64,000 nucleotides of DNA from Alentia gelatinosa (taxonomy: Eukaryota; Annelida; Polychaeta; Phyllodocida; Polynoidae). Below are positions 32,386 to 43,329 of this stretch, one piece after another (positions within the stretch are counted from its first letter, which is position 1; each line of letters starts with the position of its first letter). Position numbers and translations under genes: made by a program. Below the pieces are notes generated by a model. The model made no database searches. It saw nothing but the letters and a program-made list of their open reading frames with translations, and was not told the DNA's origin. Location: positions 66,510,652 through 66,574,651 of the forward strand of contig OX465583.1 in the NCBI GenBank assembly GCA_950022655.1, given 5' to 3'.

Positions 32386-32519
32386 GAAATTAATGTCCCT
32401 GGGACGGGTAAACATGTACTTCACACTTAACAGTCTAAAGTAGATTCACACATGGAGACTAATGTACCTGAGATGGGTGTACTTCAAACCTTTTCCCCTA
32501 CTCTTAGACACAATTCTAA

Positions 32520-33285
32520 TGGCACTATTTTCTCATGGAAAATAGTGAATTTGTTTCACATGGAAAGACACATCTTGTACATAGTTTCAGACATTGTCAC
32601 AGTGAACACTCACTCAAGGAGATGAGGGGTGTGAAAAACATGTGACCCTGCTTGCCAGCCTCCTATTAGCTAGATTAGGTCCTTAGTCAGCATCTCAGCA
32701 GTGGGTCCATTTATCTTACTATAATGTTCCTACGGATCTTAAACGTGTTCAGAATCAAAATCCCATGGGATTCTGTACCCGGTTAGGGGTAATTTTTCCT
32801 TGAGAAATAGGACCTTCAATTCAGACGAAGAGATTATATTCCAGTATAGAATCTCAGCATGATTTGTAACCAACACCTATAAGGTACATGAATTCCACTA
32901 TGTGAATTCCACTTTAGGATACACAGTCGGTAAAGCAAATGCAATCATTAACTTATGAGAATAGCGATAAAAATGATCCTTAGTTTGTTGTATGTTGTTT
33001 GTCGCCTGAGACAAAATGCTGTTCCTTTGTCGCTGAAAAAGGAACATCTATGTTCCGAAATCGGTAGGTGGGAATTTGACATTAGTACTAACTCCCACCA
33101 CCTCCTCTCGGCTATCCCCTGTGATGGTTTGCGTAAAGTACATTTTGCCTGAGATAAGATTTGAGACGAGTTTACGATTTGGGAACTAATCGTGCAATAC
33201 TCTATGCACTGGACTTTAGCAAACGAGCTTGAATACCATCAAACGATAACCCTCGAACAACACCTCCTTGTACCCTGTGCTTTCA
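32520..33285. other. Intergenic stretch, no gene supported
   Basis: The only shared piece I noticed is near 33003 (CGCCTGAGACAAAATGCTGT, CGAAATCGGTAGGTGGGA), which resembles 22344-22410. The surrounding short ORFs have no motif. Confidence 0.45.
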
Positions 33286-33287
33286 TA

Positions 33288-33697
33288 CCCGGTGTAAACA
33301 CTGGACGACTAAATACGAGACGACTGTAGATCATCTAGCCAGTAGTCCTCACCAAGCGTTTACATTAGACGACTAAATACATGGCGACTGTAGATTGTTA
33401 GGCCAGTGGTGGTAGTGTCCACCCCAAAAGTCGTCGACCTGAGAATGTACCCGAGCGTTTACACTGGCGACTTTAAGTTTTCACAGAATCGTCGCCTGTG
33501 TAGACGACTAATTCAAGGCCGCTTCAAATAGTCGCTGGCATTAGAGCATGTCCAATAGTAGTCAGGTGGTGCCTAATTGTATAATCTGATATCACCAGAT
33601 GATCTGCAGTCGCCACGCGCTTGGCGTTTACATTAAACGATTTCTGTCATTTTACTGCTGAAAGTCGTCAGGAATCGTCTAATGTAAACGCCGGGTA
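33288..33697. mobile_element. Foldback element with TACCCGG(T/C)GTAAAC ends
   Basis: The left end ACCCGGTGTAAACACTGGAC mirrors GTCTAATGTAAACGCCGGGT at the right. GTCGTC/GACGAC words and CGTTTACATTAGACGACTAA are repeated inside in both directions. No ORF. Confidence 0.8.
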
Positions 33698-33849
33698 AGT
33701 CATTAGTTATTCAACAGACCCTGAAATGGAAAGGCCAAAGCGTGGTGTGCCCCAACTGGCATCACAGTCCCTATATCCCTCTTGTGCCATGGTGATTGGG
33801 TGGCACAGGGAGATGTGGTCAGAAGTTCCGCGTGTGTGATGTGGAGTAC

Positions 33850-34206
33850 ATAGACAATAATCTATGGTTTTGTGGACAGGCGGCCGTAAACCATGAGAGG
33901 TTGACACTTAGTAATACACGAGTCCTAGCAAGTGTGTTACAACGTCAACCTAGAGTGGTTTAAAGAGCCGGCTGTCCACATAACCATCGTTTCTTGCATT
34001 TATTATCCATCTTTTCGAATAAATTAATCCCACTAATATAAAGGGTATAACAATAAGGACTATTTCTTTGCTCTACAGCACAAATATACCACATATATCA
34101 ATCCGTATACCACAGTTATGGTATCAGACAGGGTTTATATATTGGGTCGTAGTTTATTAAGTCTCCATACATTTTCAACGGGGTCAATGTATACGATGGA
34201 TGATAA
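33850..34206 (+). mobile_element. Hairpin MITE, copy 6
   Basis: Starts TAGACAATAATCTATGG and ends TATACGATGGATGATAAA. The stem pairs GTTTTGTGGACAGGCGGC with GCCGGCTGTCCACATAACC. Confidence 0.8.
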
Positions 34207-34447
34207 AGCCGATACTTTCGACGTGCTGTGGGTTTATTGATCCTGTTTTCTACGTACACATCATTCTCCATTAACGATGATCTCAGGGCACCCTATGGAA
34301 CATTCGGGAAACAGAGATACATGGCTGCGAGATAAGAATGGACTTCAGGGATTAGGTCTTTAAAGGGATCAATAGTGGCCATCTCCAGCACCCACTTCCA
34401 CACAGCACGGCGTACCACAGGCGGCCAGAGCCCAGAAAGACAGCCCT

Positions 34448-34905
34448 AAAGCTAGACTTGCTCAAGTCTTTGATTATGAACATTCATCAAAATGATTAAA
34501 CACAATCATAATAAAATTCATTATAGTACTGGTATGTACTGACTTGCCCATGAATCAAAGACTTGTCCACTATGAACAGAATCTCCTGTTTATGGCCCTA
34601 AGTTGCTCCCTGTAACCCTATACCTCCTCCTACCCCTCCCCCTCCTCTCCTCCAGTTACCTGGCCACCTGTGTTGTCATAGCAATAACTTTTGCCTGCTC
34701 CTGACTGTGACCCGATTGAGATCAAAGTGAGAGGGTATCAATCTCCCAGCAGATATCCTGACCAGCAGCCAGGATATCTGTATGGAGAGTGTTGGGAATA
34801 CTAGAGCTAAACAGTGCCAGTAATCCAACACCATTACTGATTGTACCAGTCCCTGTATCCCAACGAGCAGGGTAGCCATAAGATGCAGGGACTAGAGCCA
34901 GTCTA
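34448..34905 (-). repeat. Long inverted repeat, left arm
   Basis: Reads as an inverted copy of 36975-37545: GCAGATATCCTGACCAG.AGCCAGGATATCTGTATG, CAGTCCCTGTATCCCAACGA, and CTAGACTTG..CAAGTCTTTGATTAT. The arms lie about 2.1 kb apart and enclose two copies of another element. A partial third copy is at 27790. Confidence 0.75.
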
Positions 34906-34907
34906 CC

Positions 34908-35457
34908 CTAAAGACTATAAGACAGCTACAACCTTTAGTCAGAATCGTGTCACCCTACGCACTTCACAGACCCGATATTAATCGGGTCGGGCATTACTTA
35001 CCTTGGGTGATGACCAACTCTGCCCGAACTTAATCTTTTCGCTGTACGCACTTCACCGACTGTTCCCGATTCTGAGAAGGTCGTTTGAACAGCGATGCTA
35101 CCTATCCCCCAGTCCAATTTACAAGCGCCTTATATCGATTTGTAGGGGAGACAGAGGCGATGCTGAATCTGAAAACGGTTTTCCGATATCATAATTGAAT
35201 CCGAAGTTATTGATCTTTGAATTATTTTCTATGACTCCACACCAGTAGCCCTTGGCTCACCCCGGCTCAGCTCCCGGCGGCTCACTTTGATCTCACTCGG
35301 GTCGCTGTACAAGGCCATAAACCCGGGAGGTGTGATCGGCAAGCACTGGTCTGTTGCTATATCAGGCTATAAGACAGTGACATTCTTGTTGCCGATTATA
35401 ATCGGTGATCAGATCGGTGAGAATCTGTGGAAAATGTCGCTGTCTTATGGGCTTTAG
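34908..35457 (+). mobile_element. AAGCCTATAAGACAGCGAC family, copy 2
   Basis: Starts TAAAGACTATAAGACAGCTA and ends TCGCTGTCTTATGGGCTTTA. It lacks about 60 bp near the left end present in copy 3. GGCTCACTTTGATCTCACTC and GGTGTGATCGG are shared. Confidence 0.78.
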
Positions 35458-35459
35458 AG

Positions 35460-35940
35460 GGCATCTGTACCCACCCTTACACAGCACGGTGTACCACAGG
35501 CGGCCAGAGCCCAGATAAGCACCCCTAACTGGGGATCCGAGCTACAGCAGTCTCCAAAGACGATCCGTAATAGGCAATAACATTAGCACAAGCAGGCCCG
35601 AGGCATGGTCTATAAACCCCGCGATTTGTCACGGCTAATTCGCTGTGTGATGGATGATACACGGCTGTTAGGAGGCCCCTGATACTGTGTACACCATGTA
35701 CAGGACGATCTGTGTAGTCTCCGGGGTACAAGTCCGCACCCCCGCACCACGACCTTGGGTTTGGTGGGCACCTTCATTTGTCTCCCTGAAGGTCACTGGG
35801 ATGGCACAGGACACGCAGTTACTTCTCATCGGCAAACATACACATTGGATTTAATTATTCTATTCCCTAAAGTCACAATACACAATAATCAATGGTTCGT
35901 TATTGAAATACTACCCGATGCTAGGGGTGCGGTATAGATA
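35460..35940. other. Spacer between two related elements
   Basis: GGCATCTGTACCCACCCTTAC and ACAGCACGGTGTACCACAGG repeat a piece seen at 34385-34440 (CACAGCACGGCGTACCACAGG). No gene is supported. Confidence 0.45.
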
Positions 35941-36512
35941 TATAAGCCTATAAGACAGCGACCCGACCATTGTGCCCGATCACACCTTTGCCCGACGAAT
36001 CCGTCGGGTCGGTCAGAATCGGGTCGCTGTACGCACTTCACAGACCCGATTTTAATCGGGTCGGGCATTACTAGCGTGGGGGTAATGACCGACTCTGCCC
36101 GACCTTAATCGTGTCGCTGCACGCACTTCACCGACTGTTCCCGATTCTGAGCAGGCCAATTGAATAGCGATGCTACCTATCCCCTAGTCCGATTTACAAG
36201 TGCCTTATATCGATTTGTAGGGTAGAGAGGGGCAAAGATAAATCTGAAAACCGTTTCCCGATTTGTTAATTGGATCCGAAGTTATTAAACTTTGAATTAT
36301 TTTCTATGATTCCACACCACCGGCCTGTGGCTTACCCCGGCTCGGCTCCCGGCGGCTCTCTTTGATCTCAATTGGGTCGCTGTACAAGGTCATAAAATGG
36401 AAAGGTGTGATCGTGAATCATTGTATAAGACAGCGACATTTATGTTCCCGATTATAATCGGTGATCGGATCGGTGAGAATCTGTGGAAAATATCGCTGTC
36501 TTATGGGCTTTA
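35941..36512 (+). mobile_element. AAGCCTATAAGACAGCGAC family, copy 3 (best preserved)
   Basis: Starts TATAAGCCTATAAGACAGCG and ends ATCGCTGTCTTATGGGCTTT, so the terminal inverted repeat is about 20 bp. The interior has GGGTCGGGCATTACTAGCGT and further partial palindromes around CCGATTTTAATCGG. No ORF. Confidence 0.8.
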
Positions 36513-36519
36513 GGGTGCC

Positions 36520-36974
36520 CTGAGCTCGTAATGAATGCTCGGGCGCACTGTACCTGTAGTGTACATAAAATGGCGTCATGATATTAAGGTGTATGATAAG
36601 AAGACAACGTTGTGACTGAGTCCATAGGGATACTATTCTTGGCCCTTTGTCCCGTAAAATACGTCCCTCATATTTATGGGACAAATGACCTAGAAAGGCC
36701 AGCCCTATTCACTGAATAACCACGTTTTCTCTTGTGACGCGGCCCTCAATGAGTGGTTTAGAGAGTCAGCTCCCACAAAACGAGTATCGTTTGCTGTCTT
36801 TAGTACTCACTTTCACCTGCCATATCATGAAGATTTAATTGATTTCCATGCTCAAGGATGACAACAAATCTGTTTCAAATACCTATGATCACTGCAATAT
36901 TTTAAATATTCTGTATTCAGACTACAAGGACTTGAGTGTGAACTGCCCTTACAGTACACATTGACAGTGGTATG
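36520..36974. other. Spacer, nothing recognised
   Basis: No repeat copy, ORF with motif or splice structure is seen here. Confidence 0.45.
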
Positions 36975-37545
36975 TGCACGAGTTGATTTAGACTGGCTTC
37001 AGTCCCTGCGTCCTATGGCTACCCCTCCACCTACCCTATCCCTCCTCGCTGGGGTACAGGGACTGGGACAATCGGCAATTATGTTGGATTTCTTGCGCTG
37101 TTTAGCTCCAGTATTCCCGACATTCTCCATACAGATATCCTGGCTACTGGTCAGGATATCTGCTGGGAGATTGATAGCCTTTCACTTTGATCTGAATCGA
37201 GTCACAGTCAGGAGCAGGTGAAATTTATTACTATTACAACACAGGCGGCCAGAGAACTGGAGGAGGGGGGAAGGGGGTAGGAGGTGTAGGTTTACAGGGA
37301 GCGAATAGGGGGGACATATACAGGAGGTTCTGTTCCTACTGGACAAGTCTTAGATTCATGGGCCAGAGAAGGATACATAATATAATGAACTTTATTCTGA
37401 TTATGTTTAATCATTTAATAATGTTCATAATCAAAGACTCGATGGGCCAGTCAGAGAAGGATACATAATATAATTAACTTTATTCTGATTGTGTTCAATC
37501 ATTTAATGAACGTTTATAATCAAAGAATTGAAGAAGTCTAGAGTT
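36975..37545 (+). repeat. Long inverted repeat, right arm, with internal duplication
   Basis: Partner of 34448-34905. Its right part is duplicated in tandem: GAGAAGGATACATAATATAA occurs at about 37367 and 37455, each followed by an AACTTTATTCTGATT.TGTT segment. Confidence 0.75.
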
Positions 37546-37913
37546 GATTCAGCAGTATTATAATAGTCCTTTTATATCTTAAGAATGTCTGAAGATCACA
37601 TCAAACACTGTCTTGGACAGTGTTTACTAGTGAATTCGCATTTGCCTCATCGATTTGAGAAATTGAAAAATATTTTAGAAAATATGTCTTAACCTGACGG
37701 ATTGTTTACCGAAACACTTCTGTGCTCTACATATCTATATGAAATTGAGGTAAACAACTGGGGAAAGAATCTGTTTAGTATCAAATTAAAGCTCCTGATG
37801 TCAGGGATGCATTAGATGTATAGCCAGTAAGAATCTTGAAACCCCGCGTAAGCAGACACCCCGCGTAAGGGGAATTTTTTGGCCCGGATCGGACAGTGTC
37901 TGCTTATGCAGGG

Positions 37914-38231
37914 TTTTATCCTACCCCTAATATAAAATTCCATAGGCTTAACATTGAGATTCCGTATGCCACGCTGACTGGCATACGGACGTTTGTATGC
38001 TACTAGGGGCATACGGAATTTTGATGATTTTCATTCACGATTTTGATATTAAAATACTGTAGGGAGGGGTAGGATAAAATCAAAACCTGATTCGATTTAA
38101 TCTTGGCTCCCGAATGCCACTCCTGACGTTTGGTTCCGGATACCACTCGGCTCCGCCTCGTGATATCACTACGCCAAACGCCAGTCGTGGCATACGGGAG
38201 CCAAGATTAAAACTCATCCGGTTTTACGATA
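37914..38231 (+). mobile_element. Two-stem element B1 (first of a head-to-tail pair)
   Basis: The start TTTTATCCTACCCCTAATAT has its complement GGGGTAGGATAAAA at 38066. Between them lies CCGTATGCCACGCTGAC with its complement TGGCATACGG. The terminal stem pairs TCTTGGCTCCCGAATGCCAC (38101) with GTGGCATACGGGAGCCAAGA around the loop CCACTCGGCTCCGCCTCGTG (38143-38162). It ends GGTTTTACGATA. No ORF. Confidence 0.82.
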
Positions 38232-38536
38232 TTATCCTACCCCTAATATAAAATGCCATAGGTTTAACATTGGGTTTCCGTATGCCACGCTGACTGGCAT
38301 ACGGAGTTTTATATGCCACTAGTGGCATACAGCATTGTTATCACATGATATTCCAAATTCGAGGAGATACGGTAGGATAAAATCAAAACCTGATTCGTTT
38401 TAATCTTGGCCACCGCATTCCACTCCTGAAGTTTTGGCTCCGGACTTCACTCGGCTTCGCCTCATGAAGTCACTTTGCCAAACTCCAGTCGTGGAATACG
38501 GTGGACAAGATTAAACCTCATCCAGTTTTACGATAG
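38232..38536 (+). mobile_element. Two-stem element B2 (second of the pair)
   Basis: Starts TTATCCTACCCCTAATAT directly after B1. The internal complement GGTAGGATAAAATC is at 38371. The stem arms CCACCGCATTCCACTCC and GTGGAATACGGTGG enclose the loop CACTCGGCTTCGCCTCATGA (38448-38467). It ends AGTTTTACGATAG. B1 and B2 share layout and ends but differ in the stem, so this is not a very recent duplication. Confidence 0.82.
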
Positions 38537-38679
38537 TACTGTATGTCTAAGGCCCATTTTATGACACTTCAAAAGCCATCTTTGATATAGCAAAAAAAAA
38601 AAGCACCTTCGTCATATTTTTCATGGCTTGGTGATGAGAAACAAGGTTTTTTTAGTGGCCTTATACTTCTCTTAACTCT

Positions 38680-39300
38680 CGTAGAAAGTTCAATACATCT
38701 TGTCTACGCATGTACAGCTTCTCTGGTACACTTCAATGTTCAACACATCTATTTTCCAAGTATTAGGTATCAGAGTGATAAAGGGATGACCCTTATATTC
38801 CATTTGTCGAGTCAGCCTGGGGGTAGGTGACGCTACGAACCCGCCTCTAGGCACGAGGATGGCCATCTTGGAGAAGCACCTACGCAATGCTAAGCCTATG
38901 GTACCATTCGGACGTTCATTTATGATACTATCTAATATAGGAGGATGTTTAAAGTACTTCTGAGTCACTTCTCTTGATCAAATCTGACTTCCCTGACAAT
39001 TTCAGATCAAATGATAATGTGATTGCCCCAGTTTGGACCGTAGATTGTCGAAACACCAATTTTCTTCGAGTTTGGACGTTTGAATCATGCCCGGATGGTG
39101 TAAATAGTCATATCTAAACCATTACATGTAGTAATTGCACATGAGGAAGTCAAATGATTTAGTTTTTCAATATTCTAGACTCTGACAGCGCTTTGTGGTC
39201 ACCAGCAAGATGGCAAACTGATCCGTTGTCAGGCAAATTTGCATAATTTGGAGGGTATTTTAAACCAGAAGTCACCAGATGAGAATATTATTGGTGTTTC
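38680..39300 (-). mobile_element. Interspersed repeat, inverted partner of 31890-32385
   Basis: GGTGACGCTACGAACCCGCC, GGATGGCCATCTTGG, CAAATGATAATGTGATTGCC, TGAATCATGCCCGGATGGTG and GGTCACCAGCAAGATGGC are inverse matches of the other copy, in inverse order. Confidence 0.7.
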
Positions 39301-39659
39301 TAGATGAATCTCTATAGACTAGCTGTATGTGAGTATGACGTTTGTCTCTATCACCACAATAACATTGATGTGTGTAGAAGGATATATAAAACAAAAAGTA
39401 TGAATAAGTAGATTACATGATAGAAACATGTAATCCAATTATACCATACATCAGAATTTTAACCTGGAGTACTATCACTGGTGTTCCACACGGAAGAACT
39501 GTTAATGTAACAGATTATGGAATAAAACATTATTTCAAAAAAATAATAAACAGTTAAGGGGTAAAACATGGGATTTCTAATTGTCAAACTGAGGCTATAA
39601 TTAGAACAACCAGTCACGATATTCCCTCCTCATATGGGGCCCACACGGGATTGACCAAT

Positions 39660-39910
39660 CAGAGCCATGCTCTGTTAGACCTAACGTAACCCGAAGGCCG
39701 CGCGGTCGGTAAACGCACTAGGGAGTGTTGAGGTCCAGGTAGCCATCTGGAGGTGATCCAAACCCCCTTTGACGTCACTTCCGGGACTACGGCGCTCCCT
39801 GGAGGGCTCCAGAGGCATCCTGGATTGGCCACCAACCCCTGTCGGCGCTGCGCTGCAACTTAGGGGCTGGCACAGTCCAATCTGGAGTATCTCCGAGTAT
39901 CTTCTCTTGA
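39660..39910. promoter_or_regulatory. CpG-rich promoter-like segment with CRE and ETS words
   Basis: TTTGACGTCACTTCCGGGAC at 39768-39787 joins a CRE core (TGACGTCA) to an ETS core (CTTCCGG). The 250-bp segment is rich in CG, unlike its neighbours. Open frames cross it on both strands without motifs. It could be the promoter of an unseen transcript or a remnant of one. Confidence 0.3.
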
Positions 39911-40344
39911 AGCACAATGTATTATTCAGTCTGCGTTTATCATGTAGAAAAAGCGAAAATGAAACATCCATTATCAAACATAATAACAATAACGTCCAGC
40001 TTTATGATTGTTTCATTCAAAGAAACACAAAAGAAAATTGTAACATTGAAGTGTGGCTTTGCTCAAGGGTCTTTCTAGGTTTTTTAAGTTTAATTTTCAT
40101 TTTATATATATATATTGTTATATTGGATGTTACCCAGTAGTCAAAATTGTTTTTAATAATAAACTTAGGTGTATTAGCTATTGATTTTCAAATTGTGATT
40201 CCTGATATTCGTTGTAGACCAGTTGCAATGATGTAAGATACCTGTTACTACGTCGGGTCAAGACTAATGCCAATCGGAGCGTACCAGAGTTAACGTGCGA
40301 AGCAAACGTCTGCTCTGGTGGCCAGTGTACTAGCAGTCTCCGGA

Positions 40345-41447
40345 GCCCCCACACACCCCTCTCACACCCTCTCACACCCCTCTCACACCCTCACACACCC
40401 TCTCAAACCCCCCTCACACCCTCACACACCCTTTCACACAACTCTCATTCCCTCTCACACCCTCTCACACTCTTCCACACCCTCTCACACAACTCTCAGA
40501 CCCTCTCACGCCTTCTCACACGCTCTAACACCCTCCCATACCCTCTCACGCCCGTCCACACTCTTTCACACCCCTCCCATACCCTCTCACACCCTCTCAC
40601 ACCCTTTCTCTCTCTCACACCCCTCGAGATCACACCCTTTCACACCCTCCCATACCCTCTCACATCCTCTCACACCCTATCACACCCCACTCACACCCTA
40701 CCACACCATATCACACCTTCTCACACCATCTCACCCCTCTCACATCCTCTCACACCCTCCCACATCCTCTCACACGCTCCCACACCCTCTCAGTCTCTCT
40801 CACACCCCTCTCACACCCTCTCACACTCTCGCAGACCCTCTCACATTCTGTCACACTCTGTCATATCCCTCTCATTCCCTCTCATATCCTCTCACACCTT
40901 TTCACACCCTCTCACACCCCTCTCACACCCCTCTCACACCCTCTCAGTCTCTCTCACATCCTCTCACACCCTCACAGACCCTCTCACACCCTCCCACTAC
41001 CTCTCACACCCCTCTCACACCCTCACACACTCCTCCCACACCCTCTCACACCCCTCCCACACACTCTCACATCCTCTCACACCCTCTCACACCCTTCTTA
41101 CACCCTCCCACACCCAATCATACCCTCTCACACCCTACCAGACCCCTCTCACACCCTCTCACACCCTTTCTCTCCCTCTCACGCCCTCTCACACCCTCTC
41201 ACATCCCTCCCACACACTCTCATATCCTCTCACACCCTCACACTCCCTCTCACACCCTTCTTACACCCTCCCACACCCTATCACACCCCTCTCACACCTT
41301 ACCACACCCTTTCTCTCCCTCTCACACCCTCTCACATCCCTCCCACACACTCTCATATCCTCTCACACCCTCACACTCCCTCTCACACCCTCCCACACCC
41401 TCGCACACCCTATCACACCCCTCCCACACCCTCAGGAGCCTCTCAGA
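40345..41447 (+). repeat. 10-bp minisatellite CTCACACCCT
   Basis: About 110 variant units of CTCACACCCT. The unit has no stop in any plus frame, so one frame stays open for nearly 400 codons and encodes Ser-His-Thr-Leu/Pro repeats. I do not take this as a gene: there is no start context, no splice link and the repeat alone explains the frame. Confidence 0.92.
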
Positions 41448-41663
41448 CCCTCCGGAACCCTTGGCCGGGACTAACGCCGGCTTGGTGGACCAGCTGCTTT
41501 ACAAACATTAAACATATCACCCGATAATTGAGCAGGTGGAGGGATATATGATACCTCTCGAGATGATCAATTTGTGACAAAGTATACACGTTTTCATTAC
41601 ACAAGGTGTTAAACCAGTTAGAGCTTCTTTAATATGGGTGGCTAATCCATGATGGCTTCATCC

Positions 41664-42090
41664 TTTAAAGGCATATCGGACAATTTGGCTTGAACATAGA
41701 AACCCATGTCATTTCCCTCAAATTTAAATATAATAATCTATAAGTGTTGTAGAACACATAGATGATATAAAAATCGGGAGTCACCGTGCTAGTTTTTGAT
41801 TCAGAGATCAATATTAAATGATAATTTTATAATAGAATATATCGAAGTTCTAAGAAGTTTCTTTTTACATAGTAAAACCCAAGTCATTTTCCTCAAACTT
41901 TCACAGAATATAGTAGATGTATGATACTAAGTATTGAAGTTTTTGAAAACCATAAGTCACTGTCCTTGTTTTTGAAAGAATTGAAGAAAACCACAATTTT
42001 CATTGCATTTCTTATGTAAACAAATAAATGTAAATTGGTCTATTTTACCCATTAAAATTGGATAAACTGGACAAAACATTGAATATATTC
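41664..42090 (-). mobile_element. TTTAAAGGCATATC family, copy 4 (inverted)
   Basis: CCTTTAAAGGCATATCGGAC at the left is the right end of the family. GTGTTGTAGAACACATAGAT, TGCTAGTTTTTGATTCAGAG and AAACCCAAGTCATTTTCCTC are inverted family words. Confidence 0.65.
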
Positions 42091-42754
42091 ATTTAGTACC
42101 AGAGTGAATCAGAAACCATTTTTATCTGATAATTGAAAATATTTAAAAATCATCAGATGAGCTCGGGTCATAACCCATCCAACCAACGCTGGAAACATTT
42201 GAAATATTTTTACTTGCGTAATAAGTGGCTTGATTATCAAGCCACTTCTGAAATCTTATTACATGCCAGAATTAACCGACAAAGTCCATGTCTTGCTTTC
42301 CATTTGTGTCGATGAGCGTGTTCAACTCGTTCCGTATCAATCTACGAAAACATGCATGCTACATTTGTGACCCATTTCTCATCTTTTGACACATGGGACA
42401 CACAAAAATCTGAAAGTCGATTTGACTCGGAAGTCAAGCTATGGATTTCTTCAGAATTTCTACCACACGATCGAAGATTATTTTGAGTAGGCCTCGTGCT
42501 ATTGTAATATTGCTACTGCTTCATTTTTTTTATTTTGTTTTTTACAAGTGGAGATACAAGCTAGTTGATAAACAATCTAAAGGGAATGTCTAGTGGAATG
42601 GAAAGAGGGTGAGGATCTAGGGTCACAGAGGCTGTGGCTATAACTCTAGGACTGAAATCAAGCCATCCAGCCATATCTGGGAAGAACGTCTACGGACGAC
42701 AGTGTATGTTGTTTGTTTAAAAAAAATCACGGAATTAGATGACCGTATACAAGT

Positions 42755-43022
42755 CTGTCCCCTGAATTGTAAACTGGAGTGGATTTCAGGTCTTTAGAAG
42801 TCCGTCCATTGAAATGTAAACTGGAGTGGGTTTCAGGCCACTTTATTTGATGCAACTGGATTTACTGATACTCTGTAGGCCTACTACCTATGTGTATGTT
42901 TTAACATCAATAAAGACAACTTTGAAGGAAAAAAAAGTCCGTCCACTGAAATGTAAACTGGAGTGGGTTTCAGGTCTTTAGAAGTCCGTCCACTGAATTG
43001 TAAACTGGAGTGGGTTTCAGGT
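42755..43022 (+). repeat. 47-bp tandem repeat upstream of CFAP52, with an A-tailed insertion
   Basis: Units of AGTCCGTCCACTGAAATGTA and CTGGAGTGGGTTTCAGGTCT occur at about 42757, 42799, 42937 and 42983. The second and third are separated by about 100 bp (42838-42936) that ends with AATAAA (42909-42914), fifteen bases later followed by eight A. That looks like the 3' end of a retroposed transcript, or a genuine upstream gene end. Confidence 0.6.
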
Positions 43023-43074
43023 TCCACCCGATGCTCGGCGTGTCGAGCCGCCCCCTAGCGATGAAGAGAGAGGC

Positions 43075-43268
43075 GAGCGCTGGTGGCGCCCTCTGTGAAC
43101 ATGATCTGACACTTCCCCGGAAGTCCCTGCCCGCGCCTGCGCTGTGTCGTAGTTGTCATTGACGACGCGGAATCCTGGCCACAGAACGTGTGTACTTCTC
43201 ACTGTTGTTGTGTTTCGCTCCCACTACGGGCTTATTCACTGTGTTCCTCTATTCTAAAACGCCAAAAG
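43075..43268 (+). promoter_or_regulatory. Likely CFAP52 promoter and 5' UTR
   Basis: This GC-richer stretch directly precedes the start codon. It contains the ETS palindrome ACTTCCCCGGAAGT (43110-43123) and an imperfect inverted pair GTTGTC-ATT-GACGAC (43152-43166) that only loosely resembles an RFX X-box. CFAP52 orthologues are known to be driven by RFX and FOXJ1 in multiciliated cells. The transcription start cannot be seen. Confidence 0.4.
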
Positions 43269-43329
43269 ATGTGTGAATCACCAATTCAGGAGCCCCAGCT
43301 GGAGCTGGAGTCTATGATAGGCTTTGATG
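43269..43329 (+). CDS. CFAP52: CFAP52 coding exon 1
   Basis: Residues 1-20 (MCESPIQEPQ...MIGFD) plus one base. The donor is GATG|GTGAGT. ELESMIGFDG matches the conserved N-terminus of the family. Confidence 0.92.

Larger units (their letters stand above)
37777..38660 (+). repeat. Older interspersed repeat split by two two-stem elements
   Basis: The left part 37777-37913 (CAAATTAAAGCTCCTGATGT, GTGTCTGCTTATGCAGGG) and the right part 38537-38660 (ACTGTATGTCTAAGGCCCAT, CATATTTTTCATGGCTTGGT) are contiguous at 45855-46135. The 620 bp between them are the two elements listed next, so 45855-46135 is the empty-site copy. Confidence 0.8.

Noticed and set aside
39681..40140. A possible small gene on either strand in the CpG-rich segment
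   Set aside because: Both frames lack recognisable motifs and splice signals; composition alone can open them.
40318..41511. A 397-codon plus-strand frame rich in Ser-His-Pro
   Set aside because: The 10-bp CTCACACCCT repeat has no plus-strand stop in any frame. There is no splice partner, domain or codon bias beyond the repeat.
43152..43166. RFX X-box in the CFAP52 promoter
   Set aside because: GTTGTC-ATT-GACGAC deviates from GTNRCC/RGYAAC at key positions. It is mentioned only as a loose resemblance.
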